Below the pieces are notes generated by a model. It did not search any database. It was given only the letters and a program-made list of their open reading frames with translations, and had not been told where the DNA came from. From Petunia secreta (lineage: Eukaryota > Streptophyta > Magnoliopsida > Solanales > Solanaceae): a DNA stretch of 64,000 bases. The stretch covers positions 1,554,501 through 1,618,500 of the forward strand of contig JARKIP010000065.1 of assembly GCA_029990175.1 (NCBI GenBank). The letters are read 5' to 3'. A program made the translations under genes and the position numbers. How positions within the stretch are numbered: the first letter of the stretch is position 1; the number at the start of each line of letters is the position of its first letter. Of this stretch, positions 36,884 to 48,769 are shown one piece after another.

Positions 36884-38373
36884 CCCCCCCTCAAGGTGGA
36901 GGGGAGAGAACCGACCCCCAACTTACCAAGAATACAATGGTGTGAGGGCCCTGAAAGGGCTTTGGTGAATAGATCTGCGAGCTGAGACGAAGAAGGTACA
37001 AACTTTAAAGAAATTAAACCAGAGAGGAGCTGTTGTCGTACAAAGTGACAATCCAGTTCCACATGCTTCGTCCGTTCATGGAAGACGGGGTTGCGAGCTA
37101 TATGGATGGCGGATTGACTGTCAGAGTAAATGGGAATAGGAAGCGACGGAGTCACAGATAGATCAGTGAGCAGGCGTGAAAGCCAGGTAAGTTCTGCTAC
37201 CACTCGTCGCATGGATCTGTATTCCGCTTCAGCGGACGATAAAGAAACTGACAATTGTTTCTTTGATTTCCAGGAAATGGGGTAACCACCAAGGCTGATA
37301 AAGAATCCACTTATGGATCATCTGGAATCAACACAAGAGGCCCAGTCAGCGTCGTAATAAGCGAGCAAATCAAGGGAAGGAGAAGAGGACAACAGAAGGC
37401 CCTGTGAAGGATCTGATCGAAGATAGCGAATGACCCGGAGAGCAGCATCAAAATGAGGAAGACGAGGAGATGCCATAAATTGGCTCAAATGCTAAACAGC
37501 GAAGGAAAGATCCGGACGAGTATTTGTCAAGTAATTCAGCTTGCCAAGGAGATGCCGATAAATGGTTGGATCCGAAAGGAGAGCTCCGGAAGCAGCACAA
37601 AGTTTCTTGGAAGGATCCAAAGGAGATGAGACCGAAGGTAATGTAGCACAATCAAACTCTTGTAATAGTTCTAGAGTATACTTGCGCTGACAGACAATAA
37701 AACCTTGTGGTTCCTTGAGAACTTCAAGTCCAAGAAAATAGTGTAGAGTGCCCAGGTCCTTAATTTTGAATTCTGTGTTTAGGAATAATTTCAGAGTAGA
37801 TATTTCCTCAGGATTATCACCTGTTAGTAAAATGTCATCCACATAAATGGCTACAATTGTAACAGTAGTACCAGTCTGCTTAAAAAACAGAGAGTAATCA
37901 TTTAATGAAGATGAAAACCCCTTAAAAGTCAAAGCAGCTGTTAGTTTAGCAAACCATTGCCTGGAGGCTTGCTTTAGGCCATATAAAGATTTTCTGAGTT
38001 TGCAAACCTGCTTAGGATTATAAGAAGTGAAACCTGCTGGAAATTTCATGTAAACTTCCTCTTGGAGGTCTCCATGGAGAAAGGCATTGTTGACATCTAA
38101 TTGAGAGATGTCCCAGCCTTTCTTGATAGCAATAGTCATGAGACACCTTATTGTTGTCATTTTGACAACTGGGAAAAAAGTCTCAGTGAAATCAATCCCT
38201 TCCCTCTGAATATCACCTCTAACAACCAACCTTGCCTTGAGTCTCTCAATACTCCCATCAGATTTGTGCTTGACCTTGTAAACCCATTTACAAGGCAAAG
38301 CCCTCCTTCCTGGTGGGAGATCAACAATGTCCCATGTGAGGTTAGAAGCTAATGCTTCCAATTCTGTGTTCAT
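36748..38373 (-). pseudogene. Copia-4 reverse transcriptase and RNase H
   Basis: 38373-37492 opens with MNTELEALASNLTWDIVDLP and KARLVVRGDIQREGIDFTET. It carries the catalytic YVDDILLTGDN and DLGTLHYFLGLEV motifs. A single TAG (about 37494) follows SFAV. The frame resumes with RNase H at 37254: LSSAEAEYRSMRRVVAELTW, YSDSQSAIHIARNPVFHERT and LADLFTKALSG. The tail runs through the polypurine tract into the LTR and ends at 36748. A frameshift near 38650 separates it from integrase. Other breaks lie around 37300. The product would copy the element RNA into DNA. Confidence 0.85.
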
Positions 38374-38651
38374 GGCTTCTACCCAGCCTGGATGGGAAGA
38401 GGCCTGAGCATAGCTGAAAGGCTCTGTGATGGAGGTGATAGAGTGAATAAGCTGCTGGTTAGGAAGAGATAAGGCAGCAAAGGAGAAAGCTGAGGGAGTG
38501 ACTGGGGTGAGAAAACAAGAGTTGTGTAAATCAGTGAAAACAACAGAGGTACATAAATAGTCCTGTAGGTATGAGGGAGGATGGTGTAGCCGGGATGATC
38601 TCCTAGGGATGGAAGGAGAATGGTGAGCAGGGATAGGAGAGGGTGATGGAG

Positions 38652-39719
38652 TTAGAGTAGGCTGAGAGTGTGGACTGGCTGGTGGGACAGGGGTGTGAGG
38701 AGGAGAAGAGGGTAGTGTAGGCTAGGCTGGGTTGGGCAGTCAGAACTAAAAGGAGTAGGATGAGTTGGATATATAGTAGATGGAGAATAAGAGTTAGTTG
38801 CAAAAGGGTATATAGTTTCATGAAAAATGAGGTTCCTGGAGACTGAAATCTGCTTGGTTTCCAGGTTCATAACCTTGTAACCTTTCTTTCCAAAAGGATA
38901 ACCAAGAAATATACATGGGGCTGCTCTAGGGTCCAATTTGTTCCTATGGACAGGGATGGTTGAAACATAGCATAAACAACCAAAACTTCTCAAAAAAGAA
39001 TAGTTAGGAGGCTTTCCAAACAATAATTAATAAGGAGTCCTATTCTTTAAGACTCTGGATGGGAACCTGTTAATAAAAAAGGTAGCTGTTAAGAGACATT
39101 CACCCCAATATTCAATAGGAACCTTGGATTGAAATAAAAGTGCTCTACAGGTCTCCAACAAATGTCTGTGTTTCCTTTCTACCACCCCATTCTGTTGGGG
39201 TGTGTAAGCACAAGACGTTTGATGCTGAATACCTTGTGCAGCAAAGAATTCAGAATGAGTGCAACTGGAACCTAGTTCCAATGCATTATCAGATCTGATT
39301 TTCTTGACTTTCAAACCGAACTGCCTGTCCACCATTGCTAAAAAATTCTTGAGGACAGAAAATGCATTCCCCTTGGCAGAAATAAGAAAAGTCCAAGTAC
39401 CCCTGCTGTAGTCATCTACTATAGTCAGGAAGTACTTATAGCCATTATGTGTCATAGTTGCATAAGGTCCCCAAATGTCAATGTGTATTAATTCAAAAAT
39501 ATGAGATGTAGAAATGTCACTAGAAGGAAAGGGTAATTTAGATTGCCTAGCTAAAGGACAAATTGAACAAGGAAAAGAATCATAAGAATGTGTAAAAGAA
39601 AGACAATTTTTCATTGCTTGAAAAGGCAAATGGCCCAACCTGGAATGCCATAGGATTACATCTGAATTTGAGCTAACAGTTTCAGAAGTAAAGACTGGAG
39701 TAAAATTAGAATTAAGCAC
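38652..39719 (-). pseudogene. Copia-4 integrase
   Basis: The GAG-pre-integrase motif (LWHSRLGHLPFQAMKN) is followed by the zinc-binding region and the catalytic core. The first Asp lies in IHIDIWGPY, the second in IRSDNALEL, and the Glu in TPQQNGVVERKHRHLLE. A single TAA at about 39024-39026 interrupts it (NRTPY-stop-LLFGKPPNYSF), where relatives usually have a Glu codon. The frame then continues in phase to 38652, with a Pro/Ser/Thr-rich end altered by a frameshift. It is in the same frame as gag, separated by a TAG near 39848. Confidence 0.85.
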
Positions 39720-39845
39720 ATCATTTGAAAGTGCATTATCTTTATTACAAACTGCAGGTAATCCTAAAACAGAACTAGACTGAAATACATCATCAAAAGA
39801 TGGGATTATTGGACTAGGAGAAACATAGGAAGCTGGTCTTGAATC

Positions 39846-41382
39846 CTAGGAATGCAGTAGGTAGAGACCATCTCTAGATTTACCAAGAACCTGAGGCCTC
39901 TTCATTGAAGGGGCGTGCAAAAAACAGTGTGAAGAAGAGAACATTAGTGAACAATGAAGTTGTGAGCACAGTTTCTGAATGGATATTAAGTTGAACTTGA
40001 AACTAGGGACATAAAGGACATGTTCTAGAGTGAGATCAGGTAAGATGGAGACACTGCCCACATGAGTGACAACTATTCTATAAGAATTAGGCAGATTAAC
40101 AGTGACGGGTTTAGATAATTGAACAATATTGGATAACAGACTATGATCATAAGTCATGTGCTCAGATGCACCTGAGTCCAAAATCCAGGAATTAAAACTA
40201 AGGTGAGTGAAACAAGAGATACAAGAGGGTGCATCTGATGATATACCAGCAGAGGCAGTGGCAGCTGTTTCTGTTGGGAGAACCTGTGCCTGAATGATCA
40301 GCTGTGCAAGCTGGTTGAGCTGGTCCTTGCTTAGAGTGGTCTGAGGAGCTGTTCCAGTCTCAGAACAGAGTGAGACAGAGTTGGCATCTCCTCCTGAATG
40401 CACTGCATTGCTCTGTGCATAGGGTCCTCTCTTAGATCTGGTAAACTTGAAAGTAGGAGGGAACCCAATGATCCTGTAGCATTTGTCAACAGAGTGTCCA
40501 GGTATCTTACAGTATGAGCAAGATAAGTTATTAGTCTTTGTTTCATAAGAAACCTTTCCCTTGAAATCATTACCAGGTTTCTTGTTAGGGATCTGATTAG
40601 TGACCAAAAAAGAAGTGGAATCAGTAGGATATTGGTTACTAACATAGACTTCCCTCTGCTTCTCATCCTGAATAATTAGTGAATAAGCTTGATGAACACT
40701 AGGTAATGGTGAAATCATCAAGATACTGCTCTTAACAGGACCATAGGTATCATTTAATCCCATCAATAACTGGATGAGCCTTTCATCCTGTACAGACTTA
40801 GTCAATTTTTCCTTACCACCACAGTCACAAGCACAGAAACAACTAATGTGAGTATTTAAGGCATCAAGTTCATCCCATATTTTCTTGATCCTAGTAAAAT
40901 AAGATGAAGTGCTATGAGGTCCTTGTACTAAATCATTTAGTTCTTTCTGGAGGTGATAGAGTTTGGCACCATTTGACTGGTCAAATCTCACCTCCAGATC
41001 TGTCCAAAGATCCTTAGCTGTTTTAGAGTAAATAGTGTCATATATATCTTTAGAAAGTGATTTGAGAAGCCAAGCAAGTACCATGTCATTGCACCTATTC
41101 CATGGTTTATACTCATTGGAATCTGGTTTTGGTGCAACACAGGTACCATCGATGAAGCCAAGTTTGTTTTTCGCAGAAAGGGCAATAAGAACAGACCTAC
41201 TCAATCCTCCATAGTCTCTACAAGGAAGAGTTAACCAGAGTCATTCCAAGAAAATCAGAAGCATGAAGGTATAGTGGGTGACTGGAATCCAACATAGCAG
41301 CTGATTTGGTAGAAGATTCACCAGTGGTGATGATACCAGGAACTTCTGGTGAAGTAGTGATGTTAGTGTGTGAATCATCTAT
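39846..41382 (-). pseudogene. Copia-4 gag and protease
   Basis: The open part (41204-39846) encodes a copia capsid-type domain (ALSAKNKLGFIDGTCVAP, WTDLEVRFDQSNGAKLYHLQ). It also encodes a CCHC zinc knuckle (CSYCKIPGHSVDKC, near 40510) and the retropepsin active site WILDSGASEHMT (near 40170). Upstream, coding-like sequence (SSHPLYLHASDF) continues to about 41382 in another frame. That implies a one-base indel near 41210. The codon where a start is expected reads ATA rather than ATG. These two lesions and the later stops make it non-functional as it stands. Confidence 0.8.
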
Positions 41383-41454
41383 TAGAACTTAGTGAACAAA
41401 TAAAGCTGAGAAAATTATTTGGAACGTTGAAGAGCTGTTACTGCTCTGATACCA

Positions 41455-42003
41455 TGTGGAAATGAGAAGAAATGTGGAAAATTTTCTTGTTGTTATTTCA
41501 TCATTTTGTATGTCCTATATATACAAAGCTATAATCAAATTGTAATTACATTCCTATCCTCTAACAAACCATAACAAACAGCCTAGTCACTAATTCTAGA
41601 ACCCTCTATACAAGATTCCCTATAACAACAAAAAATATCTATCTATTCTATCCTAATTATCTATCAGAAATACAGAAAATAATACTTGTCCAACACGTTG
41701 CTCTTATTGGGCCAAAAATGTAATTCTTCTGAACATTAGTTTTGAGGGCAGCCCATTGAAACCATCAGACAATTAGCCCAACATAGAATTATAGCCGGGC
41801 AGCCCATTGAAACCATCAGACAACTAACCCAACATAGAATTATAGCCCAATAGTCCATTTTGACCAGTCAACCTCGATGACATCGAAGCTTTGTTATGTC
41901 CGTAGTCAAAGAACCTTTCTTTTTCTTTGTTCCTTCGTCTTCTGTGTCTGTTGATTTTCCTTTGTCTATCAGAGAGACGTGAGTGGTAGGATCAGTGCTA
42001 ACA
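41455..42003 (-). repeat. Copia-4 5' LTR
   Basis: 549 bp, about 98.7% identical to the other LTR. The primer-binding site abuts it at 41454. Confidence 0.95.
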
Positions 42004-42666
42004 AGAGCTGATGCATAGATCATAGACTCGAGAGAAAGTAATCACATGACTACTGTTGGCAGTGCCTTGGTTACTCATATGGGTGATGGAGAGATATTTG
42101 TAGGATATGTCACTAGAAATGTCTTATGTATTCCTGATTTTCAGTATAGCTTGTTATTTGTGTCTCAATCGACTAGAGAGCTCAAATACATTACAGTTTC
42201 TTTTATGACTTCTACATCTTTTAGGACCTACCTAATGGGATGGTGAAGGGGATTGGTAGAGCAGTGAATTGTGTCTCTTTTTGATGCAGAAAGGAAAGAA
42301 ACAAAAAAAAAAAAAAAAAAAAGGACAACAACAATATTCAGTTGACAATAAGAGTTAATGCAGTCACAAGAGGAGATGGCACTAAAGGCTAGAAAATCCA
42401 CCAATTGAGGTAATTAAAGATATTAATGAGATTGTCATGTAAATAAAAGTAGCATGAAGGGTTCTTCTATTTGTCCTTCAGCGAAATTGGCAAGAAGTTA
42501 ATTTCTTAGTACTACTAAAAGTTCAAATATTTTTGAAATAATACACATGGATACTTGGGGACCTATCAAGTTTTTTACTTACAATGCTTGTCATTTTTTT
42601 CCTTACTCTGGTGGGTGATTTCACAAGAATGAATTGGATTTTCTTGATGAGATCAAGATCAGACTG
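42004..42666 (+). pseudogene. Copia-3 protease-integrase fragment, right half
   Basis: After copia-4 the copia-3 remnant continues. It reads a decayed protease neighbourhood (IIDSR.SNHMTTVGSALVTH), then VLCIPDFQYSLLFVSQ. Degenerate integrase around 42540-42640 reads IHMDTWGPIKFFTYNACH. Stops and shifts are frequent, and a poly-A run (42303-42322) lies between. It ends abruptly where the 53-bp array resumes. Confidence 0.65.
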
Positions 42667-43640
42667 GGCATCACATTCGTAGAATCCATGTTGGTGGATA
42701 TATAGGGTCCGCGTCGGTGGGCTTGACATATATAGAATCCATGTCGGTGGATATATAGGGTCTGCGTTGGTGGGTATTACATTCGTAGAATCCATGTCGC
42801 TGGATATATAGGGTCCGCGTCGGTGGGCGTCACATGCATAGAATCCATGTCGGTGGATATATAGGGTCCGCGTTGGTGGGCATGACATATATAGAATCCA
42901 TGTCGGTGGATATATGGGGTCCGCATCGGTGGGCATCACATTCGTAGAATCCATGTCGGTGGATGTATAAGGTCCGCATCGGTGGGCATCACATTCGTAA
43001 AATCCATGTCGGTGGATATATAAGGTCTGCGTCAGTGGGCATCACATTGTATAGAATCTGCATCGGCAGATATATAGTCTCCGCGTCGGTGGGCATGACA
43101 TATATAGAATCCATGTCGGTGGATATATAGGGTCCGCATCGGTGGACATGACATGCATAGAATCTGCGTCGGCGGATATATAGGGTCCGCATCGATGGAC
43201 ATGACATATATAGAATCCATATCGGTGGATATATAGGGTCCGCATCGGTGGACATGACATTTCATAGAATCTGCGTCGGTGGATATATACGGTCCGCATC
43301 GATGGGTATCACATTCGTAGAATCCATGTCGGTGGATATATAGGGTCCGCGTCGGTGCGCGTCACATGCATAGAATCCATGTCGGTGGATATATAGGGTC
43401 CGCGTCGGTGGGCATGACATTGCATAGAATCTGCGTCGGCGGATATATAGAGTCCGTGTCAGTGGGCATGACATAAATAGAATCCATGTCGGTGGATATA
43501 TAAGGTCCGCAGCAGTGGACATGACATCAATTTGAGAAGCATAGAATCTGCGTCGGCGGATGTATAGGGTTCGCGGTGGTGAACATGACAACCATTTGTA
43601 GTAGAGTGAGGTCCGCATCGGTGGACATATCATTTGAAAA
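42667..43640 (+). repeat. 53-bp minisatellite, about 18 units, in the Ogre-2 3' region
   Basis: Unit starts (AGAATCC/T) fall at 42681, 42734, 42787, 42840 and 42893, so the period is 53 bp. Each unit is itself a dimer of related halves: TCCATGTCGGTGGAT and TCCGCGTCGGTGGGC, each followed by a short AT spacer. The last units (43540-43640) are diverged. On the minus strand the array stays open over long stretches in all three frames, simply because units lack stops and 53 is not a multiple of 3. Confidence 0.95.
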
Positions 43641-44786
43641 TACTTGGATGAGACATCAATCAAGCATGCATAAGACAAAACAACCACTCGGCTCAATAGG
43701 GAAGTCTCTTTATGCATTTACATACTATTTTGCAAAACTCACTTTTATAGTAGGACATACAATCCGACGCCGCACTGGCAAGATGATCCAACAACAGCTC
43801 GACACGACAAAGCGATCATTCCTGACGAGAAGCACTAAGCAAATGGATATCCCCCAAAGGAAAAGCACACATTCCCTAGCGCTGAACACCTGAAAGCAGA
43901 ATGAACAAATAAAGGACAAAGGAAGGCTCAAGGGAAGTTTACTTTATCTTTGGTTTTTATATCAATTTGCATTTGTCTTGACTTTGATATAGGGAATCTC
44001 TGATCTCTCGACAAAACCCTGCGTCCCGCTCTCACACCTGCTCCCAAAATTACTACGGATTGTGCAACCACAAAGCGTCAAATATACCTCGAAGCATCAT
44101 TCCAAAAGACTCAATTCAAAGCCTAACCCTACAGACAATGCCTTTTGCTACACCCGCAAGCTACCTACTTTGCCTATTCAAGCCTATCTGCATCAATCGT
44201 GCGTGTTTTCATGCTTAATCGTGCCCATCCGCTTGAGTCGTGCACATTTTAAAACTCGCTCCTCAAATTCATCATAGCTCAATCAAGGCAATATCGAGGG
44301 AAATATTACCCATTTATCGAGATGAAGTGGAAACTATGTCCGTGTAAACTCCTCTTTATGGGTGTGTCGTGCACCACATGTTCATAACTAGGATAATTAC
44401 AAGCCTCTTTTCCCATGCTCGATCTATCGATGTCATTTCCTCTCCGACGATACCTTTGCTTTATTCTTCATTCATCCCGCCAAAAGGCAAAAACATACAC
44501 GAATCTAAACTTTACATACTTGGACAAGTTTAGTCTTTACATCCAAAATCGTGCGTCATAGACATCTCACACATGCAACATGCCATTCTAGAACTACACA
44601 CGGCCTGATTCTCGTGAAGCCCGAGATATGTAGGCAACTCAGAGACTGGGGTTCGGCTAAAATACCTCCAAAACTCTCATTCTCCCCATTCAATCATTTT
44701 GCCTACTAGTCGTGACAAAATTGGTTACTCTGTCAACTATCTTTACCCGAAGACTTTTTCATCATCCCTGGGCAAAGAGGGGTAGC
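43641..44786 (+). other. Ogre-2 3' non-coding region and polypurine tract
   Basis: No coding frame was seen. The sequence ATATGTAGGCAACTCAGAGA and the final GGGCAAAGAGGGGTAGC immediately before the LTR are typical of Ogre-type 3' regions. The last 80 bases resemble the equivalent Ogre-1 segment at 23200-23286. Confidence 0.65.
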
Positions 44787-47700
44787 TGTTGACACCTAAC
44801 TTTGTCCCTCATTTTTCTAAAATTGGCCATAATTCAACTTAAGGGTACAACGTGACTATTTGTACAAAATGTGCATTAGAAATCATGCATTTACGTGCGT
44901 TATCCTCTATTTACATATTATATATTTAAGTGTGGCTATGTTACGTAACTTTATATCATTTAGGCTATTTTTTGAAATTGTTACTATTTGTGAATTAGTA
45001 CATTTATAATATTCGTAGCTATATTATATAATTACGTCATTTAGGCTACATGTCAAGTTTGTTTCAATTTGTGATTATTTGCGCAAATTAACAAGTATTT
45101 GTGATTATTTATATTTAAATAATTTTATTTGAGTTTATTTAATATTTATTTGTGCATTTTATAATATATGTATATCTATATTTTATTTTTATACCTATAA
45201 GTTAAATATTGGCCAATTAAAGTGTCCAAATTCTTGTTTATTATTAATTCTTCCATATTTCAAAATTGTTACCCAAAATTCTTTATTTATCTTTATTTAT
45301 TTTTATTATTTACATCTTTACTCTGAACCTAGCCACCTTTCCTAGCCAAATACGTCCGTATTATTTGAATTTTTAAAATCCCAAACCTTCTTACTAATTA
45401 TACCTTGAATCTAGACCAAATAATAGTCTAGATACGTCTTCCTGTCCAAGTTCATCCCCCCAAATCTTTTCCTAAATCAAATCCCCAAATCTACCTAAAA
45501 TCCCTCCCTAATCTTTTCTAATTTCCAAAATCCCTAAAATCAATCCCCTAATTCCCCAATCCCTTAATTTCCTCTCATAATCACCCCCTTATCATTTTTC
45601 CTAATACTATATCATCATCATCTGTCCACATCGAAAAGACACACAATGCACAAGATGCACGCAGACCCCACTGAGGATCTCTCCTCTCCTCTCCCTCTAC
45701 TTCATCTTCCCCACACAACTCACACTCGATTGCACAGAATACACACCCACATACAACCTCTTTCTCCAAAATACACATCCACTCAAAAAACACATTTTCA
45801 CATCTTTTCTTGACATCTCTTTATATAGAACATCAAGAAACTCCACAAGATCTTTTTCCCCACCTCTCTAAAGCCTCTCCAAACACCTCTTCAACACTCA
45901 GCATACACGAAATATAATACATACACACCATCAGAACCTACCCCTTTAATCTCCTTCTTGAACACCCAAATCAGTAACACATCAGAAATACAAATACATA
46001 CATAAACAAACTAACCCATCTCCTCCCACCAAGTATTTCCACCCGACCTCTCCAAACACATAGATCGGTATATACATACACACACACACAGAGACACACA
46101 CACACACACACACACTCTGAAACATGGAAGTCGAGGGAAGGGAACAACGCCAGAGGCGGTGGCAAACATCACCACCACCGGCAAATTCAAACCAAAAATC
46201 AGATCGCAACTGGTGGAGGGGACCTGTTCTTTTGGATTTTGGAGACTGAGGGCATCGGCGTAGCGGCGACGCCGTGGTTCCCACTAGGAAAAGCCATTGG
46301 CAATCGCCCTCACTTTTTCCTCATTTTCTGATCGTTGGAAGTTGATTCAGTCTTGAATCGTTGTCAATTCAATCATTTGGACTGACGCTTCTCATTGTTC
46401 TTCGAACAGAGTTCACTTAACTTTCCCTTGATATTTTGTTTTGCAGGGATTACAGTGTCAGAACTTTTCTTTGATTCAGTCTCGATCTCTTTGGTTTGGT
46501 TGGGAGACGATGTTGGTTTCGGGTGTCTTTGGCCCGTTTACCCCGTCGCACCGACCCATTTCTTTTCTTGTTGAAACTGTCGGTTCCTGTTTTTGCTCGT
46601 CTTCGGCGACGGTTTAATTTGGCTTGTTTGATTTGGCTAAGCTGTTACTATTATTGGACTTTACCCATTTGTATTTGCTATGCAGGATGTTGGTCAAATT
46701 GATCGAGGTGTTATCCACTCTTTAATACACTGATGGCCAATGAAAAAATATATTTTACAGATATTGAGGCTTACACAAGGAATTGACGGAAATACAATGA
46801 ATTGACGGGCTAATCACGGCCAAGGAAAATAATTATTTATTTGAGGCCTATTGATAAACAATCTCATTCCCACATCCCTAAAACAAAAGCTATGATGACG
46901 TGTATAAGCCGTGTTTACAAACGAGCCGATAATGGAGTGATGAGACCGGTACTTGGCATGGCAGCACGACCGGCCGGCGTGTTTGCAGCCGTATTGATGT
47001 CCCTAACCTCCACCCAATTCATACACACCTGAGCCGACACTTTCAAAAATCTCTTTCCCCCTTTATTTTAAAATTGTCATTATTAAAACTCTTATTATTA
47101 CTACTATTACTCTTATTCTTATTAATATTGTTATCACTATTATTTATCATTATTATTGTTATCATTATTATTATTACTTAAAAAAATACTTTTATCATTA
47201 TTATTATCATTCTTGTTATTATTTTTATTATCGTTAATATTGTTAATATTTTCATATTTTTGCGAGGTACATCATGGTGGAGTTACGAAAAGTTAACACC
47301 TTATAAAATCCCCTTTCCCCTTTATTTTTGAATTATTATCATTATTTCCATTATTATTTACTAATATTATTATTACTATTATTTACTAACTTAATTTCAT
47401 TTGCTTCTTGCAGGACACTTTTTTCTCCAAGGAAGAAGCCAATTAGCAAATTCATATCTTTTATTATACGCATAGTATTTAAATTATCTTTTAGTTAGTC
47501 TGTTTGCTCATTTACTTGTTTGAATCTCAATTATAAGTCCGGCCGGTAACCACATTTGGTGGGGCTCGAGAGGTGCCTAACCCCTTCCTCTCGAGTTTAC
47601 TTGAACCTCTTACCTAGAATTTCTGGTTCGTAGATTAAGTTTAGGAGATAATTGTTAAAATTGGCTAGAAGCAAAATAGGTGACCTAATACACCTTAAAA

Positions 47701-47802
47701 ACTATATTAGGTGGCGGCTCCAACACTTAAAACTCAAACGAGTTACCCAGTCAAATCCAAAACCCGACTCGACTCGAGTTGATTCCAAAATCGAGTATTA
47801 CA
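44787..47802 (+). repeat. Ogre-2 3' LTR
   Basis: 3,016 bp from TGTTGACACCTAAC to GAGTATTACA. It has a (CA)n run at about 46076-46115 that is longer than in the 5' copy, and an (ATT)n tract at about 47077-47252. Confidence 0.9.
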
Positions 47803-48764
47803 TCCCCTCTTTTGCGTGAATGATTTGGGCCTAATAGTATTTTCAAAAAAGGCCTTTTACGTGCATAAACTGATTTTTGACCACTTAAAACGCTCCTAGA
47901 ATAGTGTATAGAGGTGTATAAAGTACTTGGGGTCGCTTGTATACTCTAAAATATTTTTCTAAAGATATAACCACCATTTAGATCATGTATTTGCATGTTT
48001 ATATCTACATATATATATTCTTATGTGCGACAGCTTCCTTGTTTGCATTTATGTACTTTTGTGAACCCGTTTTCAAAAGAACATCCTCTTTGCTTATATA
48101 TATTTCCAAAATCCGGCCCCTACATAAAAAGGCCATTAAGGTTAGAGCTCGACAATTAATGACGAGTCACACTGACCATAAATGGCCAATATTTTATTTT
48201 TAAACAAACCCTCTTTTATTTTTTGCTAAAATCGGAATCCTTCTTGTAAAATAGACTATTTGTGCAAATTGTTTTAAATTTGCGAATTATAAGATGAAAT
48301 TGAACCCTCATTTATATGTTAACACCTGTTTACGATTAGGAGTTTGATATTAGAAGCCGTAAGTATAGGCCGAATATGAAAACTATTTGTGTGCGTGTTC
48401 TAAAATAGCCTAAATATGTTACCTCTTTTATTTAAAATGTTGAAGTAAATGTCCCAAATTAGTATTTCATGACGATATATACTTTGTTTATCCCAAAATT
48501 TAAGACTCGGACGGTAACCATTTTTCGTGGGACTCGGAGAAGTGCCTAACACCTTCTTCCCCGAGTCAATTGGACTTCTTATCCGTATATAATCTCTGGA
48601 ATTGACTAGTTGACCTTTTGAACCTGACTGTAGATACTTAGGTGACATAATACGCCTTAGAAATTATATTAGGTGGCGACTCCAGCATCTAAACTCAAAC
48701 GAGTTCACCCAGTCAAATCCGAAATCCGACTCGCCTCGAGTTGAGTCTAAAATCGGGGATGACA
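47803..48764 (+). repeat. Ogre-1 3' LTR, second part
   Basis: The first about 225 bp are absent from the 5' LTR. From about 48030 it matches the 5' LTR segment 13338-14076 through to the terminal ATGACA. TTGAC (48765-48769) follows as the target duplication. Confidence 0.9.
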
Positions 48765-48769
48765 TTGAC

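Larger units (their letters stand above)
36335..42003 (-). mobile_element. Copia-4: nearly complete young Ty1/copia element
   Basis: Two 549-bp LTRs (36335-36883 and 41455-42003) differ at about seven positions. The target duplication is perfect: AGAGC at 36330-36334 and 42004-42008. On the minus strand the 5' LTR is followed by TGGTATCAGAGCAG, an exact initiator-Met primer-binding site (41454 leftwards). The 3' LTR is preceded by the purine tract TTGAGGGGGGG. Gag, protease, integrase, reverse transcriptase and RNase H are all present, with only a few stops and shifts. It interrupts copia-3 and is the youngest insertion of the nest by LTR identity. Confidence 0.95.
26122..47802 (+). mobile_element. 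Ogre-2: Ogre-like element without genes, inside the Ogre-1 3' LTR
   Basis: LTRs at 26122-29134 (3,013 bp) and 44787-47802 (3,016 bp) bound it. Flanking 5-mers are GCCCC (26117-26121) and TCCCC (47803-47807), again with one mismatch. The primer-binding site TGACGACTCCGCTGGGGA (29138) is an Ogre-type site with one change. GGGCAAAGAGGGGTAGC precedes the 3' LTR. The LTR ends and leader resemble Ogre-1, while most of the LTR interior differs. No ORF1, gag or pol belonging to the element is visible. The coding pieces inside belong to later or captured elements. Confidence 0.85.
10048..48764 (+). mobile_element. Ogre-1: large Tat/Ogre-like Ty3/gypsy element, host of the nest
   Basis: The 5' LTR (10048-14076) and the split 3' LTR (23287-26121 plus 47803-48764) both start TGTTGACA and end ATGACA. 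The flanking 5-mers are TTGAG (10043-10047) and TTGAC (48765-48769), a target duplication with one mismatch. The primer-binding site TGGCGACTCCGCTGGGGA (14080) matches the Arg-tRNA type used by Ogre elements. The tract GGCAAAGAGGGGCAGC precedes the 3' LTR. Order inside: two ORF1 copies, gag, protease, G-patch, then truncated reverse transcriptase. The rest of reverse transcriptase, RNase H and integrase are deleted. Without insertions the element is about 16 kb. Confidence 0.9.

Noticed and set aside
42667..43640. CRISPR-like array
   Set aside because: Units are contiguous with no unique spacers, and the DNA is a plant retroelement.
42523..43717. Overlapping minus-strand repeat proteins (IYPPTWIL / RTLYIHRHGFY types)
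   Set aside because: They are translations of the 53-bp minisatellite in all three frames. No start context, no non-repeat domain and no promoter.
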